From: Bacteroidota bacterium
Lineage (GTDB): Bacteria; Bacteroidota; Bacteroidia; Chitinophagales; UBA2359
DNA length: 6,960 nt
NCBI GenBank assembly: GCA_020629895.1
Contig: JAHDCM010000205.1
Location: 1 to 6,960 of the forward strand
Reading direction: 5' to 3'
Below the pieces are notes generated by a model, which made no database searches, was not told where the DNA came from, and saw nothing but the letters and a program-made list of their open reading frames with translations. The translations under genes and the position numbers were made by a program. Shown piece by piece: positions 1 through 6,663 of the stretch. Each line of letters starts with the position of its first letter. Within the stretch, counting starts at the first letter, position 1.

Positions 1-39
1 TTTTTTCAAAAAAATAAGTGCGGAAAGAAGAGTTTGTAC

Positions 40-97
40 AAAAAAGTTACCCCCTCTATCTGGCTTATTTTAAACAAAATAAACCAGATAGAGGGGG
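40..97 (-). terminator. Strong intrinsic terminator of the T9SS cargo gene
   Basis: Positions 50-63 and 84-97 are perfect 14-bp inverted complements. After one mismatch the stem continues with 7 more pairs (65-71 with 76-82), leaving a 4-nt loop. Read on the minus strand, the hairpin starts about 40 nt after the stop codon at 137. Its 3' arm is followed by TAAC and a run of six T (45-40), as in a Rho-independent terminator. The plus-strand side also has T-rich sequence after position 101, so it could stop convergent transcription from the left as well. The long perfect stem makes this the clearest non-coding signal in the window. Confidence 0.85.
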
Positions 98-136
98 GCA
101 ATTTATATTTTTCCTCCAAAATATCAACTCGAATGG

Positions 137-1507
137 TTACTTGATAAACTTTTGTGTAATCGCCTCTCCATTTTCTACCATGCGAATGATATAAACCCCT
201 TTAGGTAGATCAGCAACAGGCAATTGTACTTGGTTCAAACCACTAGAAGATGCTACACTTACTGCTTGTATCAATCTTCCTTCTACCGTATATAATTGGA
301 TTTGTGTTTCGGTACCTGTACTTATATAATCAACATTCAGATAATCCTGAACAGGAATAGGATATAGGTTGACTAAACTGGTTTCTAACTCTCCACGATG
401 TAAAGTAATGACGGCTGCTGCCATTTGACTTTCACCATTTATATCTGTTACCATTAATCGGTAGTAATTGATGCCTGCTGGTGCATTTTTGTGTGTAAAG
501 TCGTAATAAGTAGTCGAATAGGAATTTCCGACTCCATTGATAGTAGTAATAGTTGTAAAGTTGATTCCATCTGTTGAATGTTCGAGCGTAAAGTGGCTGT
601 GATCTTCTTCACTAGCCGTTGTCCATGATAGTTGGTTTCCTACTGTGGTAGCTTCTCCTTCAAAATCAAGCAAATCAACTGCTAAAGTAGAGCAAGGCAC
701 TGCTTGTGTTTCTACTAAATTGGTACGACACCCATTCGCATCTAGGATTTGAAAAAAGTAAGTACTTGTTTCAGGTAATACGATTTCTTGTTCCTCTCCC
801 TCTGACAAAACGCCTGAAAAGGAGCCACTCACAAAATAGGGTGCTTCGCCTCCTGAGACATAGAAATAGAGGGAATAGGTGCCATTAATACCATTGTTAC
901 ATACACGCGTTGCTTCTACTTGCATAGTACTAGTCGCGCAAAGGGTGTTGGAATCACAACCACAAGATTCGCTATTGACTGTTGCTAAACTGGACGGAAT
1001 AACCGTAAAGGCGGGGTTCGTGGAGACCCAATTTCCTTGTGCATCTAAAATAGCCAATGAAAGTAGGTCATTGATCGAATTCCCTTCTGCTAGTAAATTT
1101 TCTATCGTACTAGCGGAAGCATTGGGATAACTGATGTAATAGATGACATAATCACCAGTAGGTACATTGGAGAATAAGCCTCCAGTTTGTACATTTTCAA
1201 TGAGATTGTCATCTTCATCTCCTACTACTGTGGCATTGTCTACATCAACCAGTGCATAGGTATATTGGTCGGCTGAATTGAGGTTACAGGGAGCAGCATC
1301 GGCTACTAAAATCCCTGTACCTAAACAATTACAGTAATCTAAAAGCTGAGTACCACAAGCGAAATCGTCTTGGGCACTCGCTTTATTATGGATTAATAAA
1401 CAGAGACAGAGGATTACCCCTAATAGTCTTATTTTCGATAGAGTCAAAAGTGGGATGCTTGCGAGCAGGCAAGAGAATCCCCCTTTGAAAACAGGTATCG
1501 TTTTCAT
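137..1507 (-). CDS. Secreted protein with T9SS type A C-terminal sorting domain
   Basis: This 456-residue protein is probably exported by Sec and then passed through the outer membrane by the type IX secretion system. The N-terminus carries a long hydrophobic signal with a likely signal peptidase I site after ASA at residue 45 (mature start QDD). Residues 46-275 are cysteine-rich (Cys 51, 59, 61, 74, 182, 184, 190, 203, 260, 272) and of no family I recognise; 190-272 resembles the short Ig-like adhesin repeats of SprB-type proteins. Residues about 277-368 form a fibronectin III-like beta-sandwich typical of T9SS cargo (NQLSWTTASEE, STDGINF, NYYRL). Residues about 380-456 are the type A sorting domain (LYPIPV, LPKGVYIIR, final KFIK). 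That domain is normally removed by PorU after secretion, with the protein released or attached to A-LPS. No catalytic motif is visible, so adhesive or structural roles are guesses. The ATG at 1507 follows an A/T-rich leader without Shine-Dalgarno. The gene appears monocistronic, between its own promoter and a strong terminator. Confidence 0.9.
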   Translation of the reverse strand: MKTIPVFKGGFSCLLASIPLLTLSKIRLLGVILCLCLLIHNKASAQDDFACGTQLLDYCNCLGTGILVADAAPCNLNSADQYTYALVDVDNATVVGDEDDNLIENVQTGGLFSNVPTGDYVIYYISYPNASASTIENLLAEGNSINDLLSLAILDAQGNWVSTNPAFTVIPSSLATVNSESCGCDSNTLCATSTMQVEATRVCNNGINGTYSLYFYVSGGEAPYFVSGSFSGVLSEGEEQEIVLPETSTYFFQILDANGCRTNLVETQAVPCSTLAVDLLDFEGEATTVGNQLSWTTASEEDHSHFTLEHSTDGINFTTITTINGVGNSYSTTYYDFTHKNAPAGINYYRLMVTDINGESQMAAAVITLHRGELETSLVNLYPIPVQDYLNVDYISTGTETQIQLYTVEGRLIQAVSVASSSGLNQVQLPVADLPKGVYIIRMVENGEAITQKFIK

Positions 1508-1645
1508 TATTATTGATTTTAATTAGTTAGTAGCAGTTAGTGATAGGTATAGACGCTACTTAATTAAGGGTGAGGTTAAGCACGCGAAATAATATCTTCA
1601 TAAGAAGATTTAAATGAAATGGGCAATGGTAATATTAGTGACGCT

Positions 1646-1665
1646 ATAATTACGGGTGTAATTGT
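1646..1665. repeat. Small palindrome in the presumed T9SS leader
   Basis: AATTAC (1648-1653) and GTAATT (1658-1663) are perfect inverted complements around the 4-nt loop GGGT. One G-T wobble and one further A-T pair extend the stem to 8 bp. It lies about 140 nt upstream of the T9SS start codon and about 100 nt downstream of the predicted transcription start. It could be a leader hairpin or a dyad operator. In AT-rich DNA a stem this size can also arise by chance. Confidence 0.3.
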
Positions 1666-1749
1666 GGCTAGGATAAGGCAAATTAAAATAAATAGTTAGA
1701 TTAATTTTATTTCAATTTGCTCAACAATAAATCTTATTTGACGAATTTA

Positions 1750-1780
1750 GTATAACTACTTGTACTTCACAAAGTTATAC
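1750..1780. repeat. Perfect 8-bp inverted repeat overlapping the T9SS promoter
   Basis: GTATAACT (1750-1757) and AGTTATAC (1773-1780) are exact inverted complements separated by 15 nt. Flanking GAATT (1743-1747) and AATTC (1785-1789) add five more pairs across an internal loop. The right arm shares five bases with the predicted -7 box (1770-1777), and the left arm would lie just after the transcription start. This is where a dimeric repressor would bind. It is not followed by T residues on either strand, so a terminator is unlikely. No regulator family can be named. Confidence 0.45.
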
Positions 1781-1801
1781 CAAGAATTCAATAATTGCAA
1801 A
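1770..1801 (-). promoter_or_regulatory. Bacteroidota-type promoter for the T9SS gene
   Basis: On the minus strand, TTTG (1801-1798) is followed after exactly 20 nt by TAACTTTG (1777-1770). This matches the Bacteroidota consensus of a TTTG element near -33 and TAnnTTTG near -7. Transcription would start around 1763-1765, giving a leader of about 255 nt. A second TAnnTTTG match at 1805-1798 lacks a correctly spaced upstream element. The match is judged by eye only. Confidence 0.5.
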
Positions 1802-1906
1802 TTTATTTTTCAAAATGCAATTGACATACGTTTTACAACATTAATTAGCCAGAAACGGGTGCGTATATTGTTAATTTTGCAAACGGACTAGTTGTTAGCC
1901 TGTTAC

Positions 1907-1930
1907 AAAAAACATAAAATTAAAATATGT
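1907..1930 (-). terminator. Weak candidate terminator of polA
   Basis: ACATA (1912-1916) and TATGT (1926-1930) can pair in a 5-bp stem around a 9-nt loop. On the minus strand the stem runs into five to six T (1912-1907), about 52 nt after the polA stop codon. The stem is short and purely AT-rich apart from one G-C pair, so termination would be inefficient. Nothing stronger was seen between the polA stop and the next promoter, and transcription may run on into the T9SS leader. Confidence 0.25.
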
Positions 1931-1982
1931 AAGACACTGATTTTGATCATATTTTTTTGATCCTTATGGAATTTAACGTCTA

Positions 1983-4823
1983 CTAATGCGCCTCCAACCA
2001 GTTCAAACCAGTATCAGCTTCTACTACCAAAGGCACTTTTAAACTCGGCATCGCTCCTGACATTAACTCCTTGACCAACTGCTCCATTTCTTCCAATTCG
2101 GAACGATGCACATCAAAAACCAATTCATCGTGTACTTGTAGAAGCATTTTCGATTTGAGTTGACGTTTATTCATTTCTTGATGTACATTGATCATGGCCA
2201 GTTTAATAAGGTCGGCAGCCGAACCTTGAATGGGCGTATTGATGGCGTTTCGTTCAGCAAAACCACGCACCGTATGATTTGCCGAGTTGATGTCTTTGAG
2301 GTAGCGTCTACGTCCTAAAATGGTTTCTGCATAGCCTGTTTTACGGGTCTTTTCTACAATTTCATCCATGTATTTTTTAATGCCTGTATATTGCTTAAAA
2401 TACTCTTCAATAATGGCTTTAGCCTCCGTACGGCTGATGCCTATTCGTTGAGAAAGTCCGAAGGCAGTAATCCCATAAATGATTCCGAAATTGACCGTTT
2501 TTGCCTTTCTCCTCATTTCGGAGGTCACAGCCTCTAATGCCACCCCGTTTACCCGTGCTGCCGTAGCTGCATGAATATCAATACCATTTTGGAAGGCATC
2601 AAGCATGGCTTCATCTTGACTTAATTCGGCCATCAACCGCAACTCTACTTGTGAATAATCGGCAGCCATCAATATAAAGTCTTCATTGCGCGGGATGAAT
2701 GCTTTACGTACTTTACGCCCCTTTTCGGTACGAATAGGGATATTTTGAAGATTTGGATCGGCAGAACTTAATCGCCCAGTAGCTGCAATGGCTTGGTTGA
2801 AGGTAGTGTGAATGCGTCCTGTTTTGGGATTGAGAAGCTGTGGGAGGGTATCCACATAAGTTGACTTGAGCTTGGTGAGTTCTCTAAATTCGAGAATTTG
2901 ATCCATAACTGGATATTTACCACTTGCAGCAATCTTTTTAAGGGTTTCTTCATTGGTAGAATACTTGCCTGTTTTGGTTTTTTTGCCTTTATAAGGAATC
3001 TCTAACTCTCCGAATAAAATATCTCCTAATTGCGAGGGAGATTTTAGGTTAAATCGTTTTCCTACGGCTTCATAAACGCCCTCTTCTAGTGTACTAATTT
3101 CTTTGCCGAGTTCTTCAGAATAAGCCTCTAGGAATGCTTTATCTAGGTTGATGCCTTCGTACTCCATATCGGTCAGTACTGATACTAGTGGCATCTCCAT
3201 TTCACTGTATAATTTACTAATCTCTTCTTTAGCAACCGTAGGCGCAAATTTATGGTGTAGTTGAAGGGTAATATCGGCATCTTCTCCTGCATATTCGGTT
3301 ACTTTCTCAACAGGTACTTGGCGCATGCTAAGTTGCTTCTTGCCTTTTTTACCAATTAAACTGACAATCGAAACAGGCGTATAATGTAGGTAAGTTTCGG
3401 CAAGCAAATCCATATTGTGGCGCATATTGGGTTCGATGAGGTAATGCGCTAACATCGTATCGTGAAGCGTGCCTTTTACAGGCATATCATACCACTTCAA
3501 TACGAGCATATCGTATTTGATATTTTGCCCTACTTTTGCCACTTTTTCCGATTCGAAAAAGGGTCGAAAAATTTCTAGTGTTGCTTTGCATTTTTCTTGG
3601 TCGGCACTCAATGGCACATAGTAAGCTTTGCCTTGTTCCCAAGAAAAAGCAAGCCCTACTAATTCGGCGTTATTAGCATCTACACTGGTTGTTTCTGAGT
3701 CGAAACAAACGAGTTTTTGAGCGAGTAATTGTTGCACTAAACTGCTTTGTCCCTCTGCGGTATTGACTAGTTGATAGTCGTGTTCAGTATTTTCAATATT
3801 TTGCCCTTTCTCTGTTTCTACTTCTTCTAATAAGGCGGCATTATTTTGATTGGGTTGCTCCCCAAATAAACTCAACTGCCCTGTTTTCTTTTTTTTCTTA
3901 GTACCAACCTTCTTCGCATTCAACGTATAGCCCTCTCCTAAAATGCGTTGTCCAAGTGTTCTAAATTCTAGTTCTTGAAAAATAGGTGTTAAGGCTGCCA
4001 CATCCAACTCCGATAGGAGCAGTTCGTTAGGTTCATAGGCAACATCTACATCACAAATAATAGTGGCTAATTTTTTTGATAAGATCGCCATCTCCCGATC
4101 TTTCTCTACTTTTTCGCGCAGCTTTCCTTTGATTTTATCAGTATTTTCCAGCATATTTTCTACCGAACCAAACTGTTTCATCAACTTTATGGCTGTCTTC
4201 TCCCCTACTCCTTTGATACCTGGTATATTATCTACGGCATCCCCCATTAATCCTAAAATATCAATGACTTGCTCCACATTTTCAATATCCCATTTGGCTA
4301 AAATTTCAGGCACACCCATAATTTCTCTGGGCTTTCCGCGTGTAGCAGGTTTATACATGTAAATATTGTCTTCCACTAATTGCCCATAATCTTTATCAGG
4401 TGTTACCATATACACCTCAAAACCATCTTTGACAGCTATTTTTGCTAGCGTACCAATGACATCATCCGCTTCAAAACCTTCCTTCTCTAACATGGGAATG
4501 CGATATCCTTCTAAAATTTGGCGGATATAAGGAATCGAAGCGCGAATATCTTCGGGCATTTCTTCGCGATTGGCTTTATACTCAGGATATTCTAATTCAC
4601 GTTCCGTAGGGCCATGTACATCAAAACACACAGCGAGATGCGTCGGCTTTTTTTCTTCTTTGGTGAGTAGGTCATTGACGGTATTGACAAAGCCCGTAAT
4701 CGCCGATACATTCATTCCTTTGGAGTTGACCAACGGATTGCGAATAAAAGCGAAATGGGCGCGATAGATAAGGGCGTAGGCATCTAATAAATACAGACGT
4801 TTAATATTGGAAGTAGCTGACAT
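1983..4823 (-). CDS. polA: DNA polymerase I (5' nuclease, 3'-5' exonuclease, polymerase)
   Basis: The 946-residue family A polymerase fills gaps and removes primers during Okazaki fragment maturation and excision repair. Residues 1-300 are the FEN-type 5' nuclease, with acidic metal ligands at D14, D68, D120/D121, D143/D145, D195 and D198. The 3'-5' exonuclease domain (about 350-530) keeps all three Exo motifs: FDSET with D375/E377, N434 with D438, and Y511/D515. Proofreading should therefore be active, unlike in Taq polymerase. The polymerase domain has motif A DYSQVELR (D722), motif B R771/K775/F779/Y783 and motif C VHDE (H898-E900), each 17 residues beyond its E. coli counterpart. Phe779 is the E. 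coli F762 position that discriminates against dideoxynucleotides. The linker (300-350) carries a lysine run (309-313) followed by QLSLF (316-320), a consensus beta-clamp-binding peptide. The protein ends canonically in GLNWLEAH. The start at 4823 puts D14 where E. coli has D13. It follows the amidohydrolase stop by 21 bp with no Shine-Dalgarno, so co-transcription is likely. Full length, no disruption. Confidence 0.98.
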   Translation of the reverse strand: MSATSNIKRLYLLDAYALIYRAHFAFIRNPLVNSKGMNVSAITGFVNTVNDLLTKEEKKPTHLAVCFDVHGPTERELEYPEYKANREEMPEDIRASIPYIRQILEGYRIPMLEKEGFEADDVIGTLAKIAVKDGFEVYMVTPDKDYGQLVEDNIYMYKPATRGKPREIMGVPEILAKWDIENVEQVIDILGLMGDAVDNIPGIKGVGEKTAIKLMKQFGSVENMLENTDKIKGKLREKVEKDREMAILSKKLATIICDVDVAYEPNELLLSELDVAALTPIFQELEFRTLGQRILGEGYTLNAKKVGTKKKKKTGQLSLFGEQPNQNNAALLEEVETEKGQNIENTEHDYQLVNTAEGQSSLVQQLLAQKLVCFDSETTSVDANNAELVGLAFSWEQGKAYYVPLSADQEKCKATLEIFRPFFESEKVAKVGQNIKYDMLVLKWYDMPVKGTLHDTMLAHYLIEPNMRHNMDLLAETYLHYTPVSIVSLIGKKGKKQLSMRQVPVEKVTEYAGEDADITLQLHHKFAPTVAKEEISKLYSEMEMPLVSVLTDMEYEGINLDKAFLEAYSEELGKEISTLEEGVYEAVGKRFNLKSPSQLGDILFGELEIPYKGKKTKTGKYSTNEETLKKIAASGKYPVMDQILEFRELTKLKSTYVDTLPQLLNPKTGRIHTTFNQAIAATGRLSSADPNLQNIPIRTEKGRKVRKAFIPRNEDFILMAADYSQVELRLMAELSQDEAMLDAFQNGIDIHAATAARVNGVALEAVTSEMRRKAKTVNFGIIYGITAFGLSQRIGISRTEAKAIIEEYFKQYTGIKKYMDEIVEKTRKTGYAETILGRRRYLKDINSANHTVRGFAERNAINTPIQGSAADLIKLAMINVHQEMNKRQLKSKMLLQVHDELVFDVHRSELEEMEQLVKELMSGAMPSLKVPLVVEADTGLNWLEAH

Positions 4824-4844
4824 TGTTTTGGTTTTGATATTTGT

Positions 4845-6536
4845 TTACCGTTCATAAATTAATTCTCCTCTGAGATAGGTTTCATACACATTGGTACGAC
4901 TGATATTACGAGGAGCAATATCGAACAAATTTCGATCTAATATAACAAAATCTGCTTCTTTTCCTACTTCTAAACTACCAACTTTATCTTCTTGGCGCAT
5001 GACGTAGGCGGCATTGATCGTATAGGCTTTAATTGCCTCTTCTAAAGATAATTCTTGTGGGCTTCTTGTTACTGCATTTTCTAGGCCAATAAATGGATTG
5101 AGTTCACTCACATCCCAATCACTACTAAGCGTCACTCTCGCATTTGCAGCATGTAAACTTTTAATTGGAATATTATTCTGATTCAGTGCTGATCCAATCA
5201 AATAATCATTTTCGTGCCATTGATCTGGTTGGGTAAAATGACCCGCCACCTGTGCATCCGCAGTCACATTGAGTTGGGAAAAGCGACCCATATCAGCAGC
5301 ATCAACATATTCGACATGTGTTAAACGATGCCTTCCCTGTGACGTTCCTGCTTGTTCTATCGCGTTTAATGCTTCATGTACGCCTCTATTTCCAATGGCA
5401 TGAATGTGAAAATCAAAACCTGTGCCTTCCAGTTCTCGAATGTATTTTGTAATTCGTGTTTCTGTAAAATAATTGAGTCCATTATTAGAAGGAAGATGGA
5501 AATAATCAACATGAAAATCATCATGCATGGCAGAAGTTGTATTATGAACAATCCCATCGCAATACAACTTAATCTGGTTAATTTGAAGCAGGCTATTTTT
5601 ATCAAAACGATACAAGTCTTTTAAGGCAGCTAATTGACTGGCATCTTCTTCAGCAGGATAAGCCCACAAACCAAGATTTGCCCGAACCGTTAATTTCCCT
5701 TCGTCATGTACGCGTTGCCACGTTTTATGATGCTCACGTTTCCAATAAGTACGGGCATCACAAACCGAAGTAATACCATATTTTGCCAATTCGGGAAGTG
5801 CGGTATTTACCAAGCCATTATAGTCATTTTGCGCCCGTTCAGGCGTAGGAGCTAGGGCGATATCCAACAACATATTACCTGCATTATCTATCAACAAACC
5901 ATTGGCTTCTCCATTAGTATCTCGCATAATAATTCCGCCCGGTGGGTTAGCTGTATCCTTATCTACTCCCATTAGCTCCAAAGCCTTCGAATTACACCAA
6001 ATAGAATGTGACGTTTGTTCCATAATCGCCACAGGACGATTCGGAGCAATTTCATCAATAATTGTTTTGGGCAAACGATTAGCGGCTAGAGGCACATCAA
6101 TCCAATGCCCCCATCCTAATAACCAATCTGTCCCCGGATTTTGTTTTACCGCGTCTTTAATATCATAACTATAATCTTCAGGGTCTTCAATACGGTCATC
6201 TAATATAAATTGAAAATTGTCGGTTACTGCTTCTAGTGGATGTAAATGGACATCGTGAAAACCCGGCATCACAAAACTACCCAACAAATCAATCCATTCG
6301 GCATCTTCGGGTGCGGCTAGTTCTGCCTCATCTGTACTACCAATAAATTGAATGACGCCATCTTTTACATACATCGCTTCTGCCCAAGCCTGGTTGGGAT
6401 TTACTGTGTAAATATCTCCGTTATAAAATACTTTTTTACCAGTAGGGTTACTTGGATTGGTATTGGGGTTAGGAGCATCGTCGCAGGCTATTGTAACAAC
6501 TGCTAGTAATAGCAGCATAAGGGTTGTTTGTTTCAT
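4845..6536 (-). CDS. YtcJ-type amidohydrolase, predicted lipoprotein
   Basis: This 563-residue metal-dependent hydrolase belongs to the Amidohydrolase_3 / YtcJ branch of the amidohydrolase superfamily, whose members cleave C-N bonds in amides, formamides or cyclic ureides. The substrate cannot be told from sequence. Residues 1-17 are a short hydrophobic signal ending in TIA before Cys18, a somewhat degenerate lipobox. Attachment to the envelope is therefore likely, and the acidic DD after the cysteine might favour surface display. Family landmarks follow in order: PGFHDVHLHP with H97/H99, SHSIWCNSKAL (about 176-186), IKLYCDG with K323, HIHAIGN (377-383), RLTHVEY with H407, SSDWDV with D473, PFIGLENAVTR, and the C-terminal VGSLEVGKEADFVILD beta-sandwich segment. 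H97, H99, H379, H407, D473 and possibly K323 are the likely metal ligands by family analogy. In HAIGDRA the usual Asp is Asn383. The ATG at 6536 gives the signal peptide directly. The gene precedes polA by 21 bp. Confidence 0.93.
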   Translation of the reverse strand: MKQTTLMLLLLAVVTIACDDAPNPNTNPSNPTGKKVFYNGDIYTVNPNQAWAEAMYVKDGVIQFIGSTDEAELAAPEDAEWIDLLGSFVMPGFHDVHLHPLEAVTDNFQFILDDRIEDPEDYSYDIKDAVKQNPGTDWLLGWGHWIDVPLAANRLPKTIIDEIAPNRPVAIMEQTSHSIWCNSKALELMGVDKDTANPPGGIIMRDTNGEANGLLIDNAGNMLLDIALAPTPERAQNDYNGLVNTALPELAKYGITSVCDARTYWKREHHKTWQRVHDEGKLTVRANLGLWAYPAEEDASQLAALKDLYRFDKNSLLQINQIKLYCDGIVHNTTSAMHDDFHVDYFHLPSNNGLNYFTETRITKYIRELEGTGFDFHIHAIGNRGVHEALNAIEQAGTSQGRHRLTHVEYVDAADMGRFSQLNVTADAQVAGHFTQPDQWHENDYLIGSALNQNNIPIKSLHAANARVTLSSDWDVSELNPFIGLENAVTRSPQELSLEEAIKAYTINAAYVMRQEDKVGSLEVGKEADFVILDRNLFDIAPRNISRTNVYETYLRGELIYER

Positions 6537-6584
6537 AAATGATTATTTATATTTTTTGGACGTGTCCCCATTTTTACCCATCAA

Positions 6585-6650
6585 AACTTATCAGGTTTTA
6601 GGAAATACCTTATTCGAAAGGTATCGATTTTATTCAAAACCTGCCAAGTT
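6585..6650. repeat. Imperfect 15-bp inverted repeat with internal hairpin
   Basis: Arms 6585-6599 (contains CAGGTTTT) and 6636-6650 (contains AAAACCTG) are complementary at 13 of 15 positions, with the two mismatches adjacent. Between them a perfect 7-bp stem (6605-6611 with 6618-6624) forms a nested hairpin. The right arm can instead join a competing 6-bp hairpin (6642-6647 with 6653-6658). AAAACCTG/CAGGTTTT palindromes are, from memory, common dispersed intergenic repeats in Bacteroidota, but I cannot test copy number here. The element sits 49 bp upstream of the amidohydrolase start. Confidence 0.55.
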
Positions 6651-6663
6651 GATTGGCAAAAAT

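Larger units (their letters stand above)
1508..1982. other. 475-bp intergenic region between polA and the T9SS gene
   Basis: No open frame here has coding character on either strand. Reading leftwards from the polA stop, it holds a weak AT-rich stem-loop followed by T residues (1907-1930), a Bacteroidota-type promoter (1770-1801), an 8-bp inverted repeat overlapping that promoter (1750-1780), and a smaller palindrome (1646-1665) that would lie in the 5' leader of the T9SS mRNA. If the promoter is right, the leader is about 255 nt. That is long enough for regulation, but I recognise no known riboswitch class in it. No tRNA-like fold was seen. Confidence 0.6.

Noticed and set aside
1821..1826. 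TTGACA string resembling a sigma-70 -35 box on the plus strand
   Set aside because: No plus-strand gene follows, no -10 partner fits, and the other signals here point to the Bacteroidota promoter type.
1945..1962. GATCA/TGATC inverted repeat just after the polA stop
   Set aside because: It has only a 5-bp stem with an A-rich loop and no T run after it on the minus strand, so it is not a convincing terminator.
4063..4767. Plus-strand open frames opposite the 5' nuclease part of polA
   Set aside because: They are antisense to conserved catalytic residues of PolA and have composition typical of shadow frames.
5366..5624. Overlapping open frames on both strands inside the amidohydrolase gene
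   Set aside because: They lie wholly inside the conserved metal-binding core of the amidohydrolase, so they are shadow frames.
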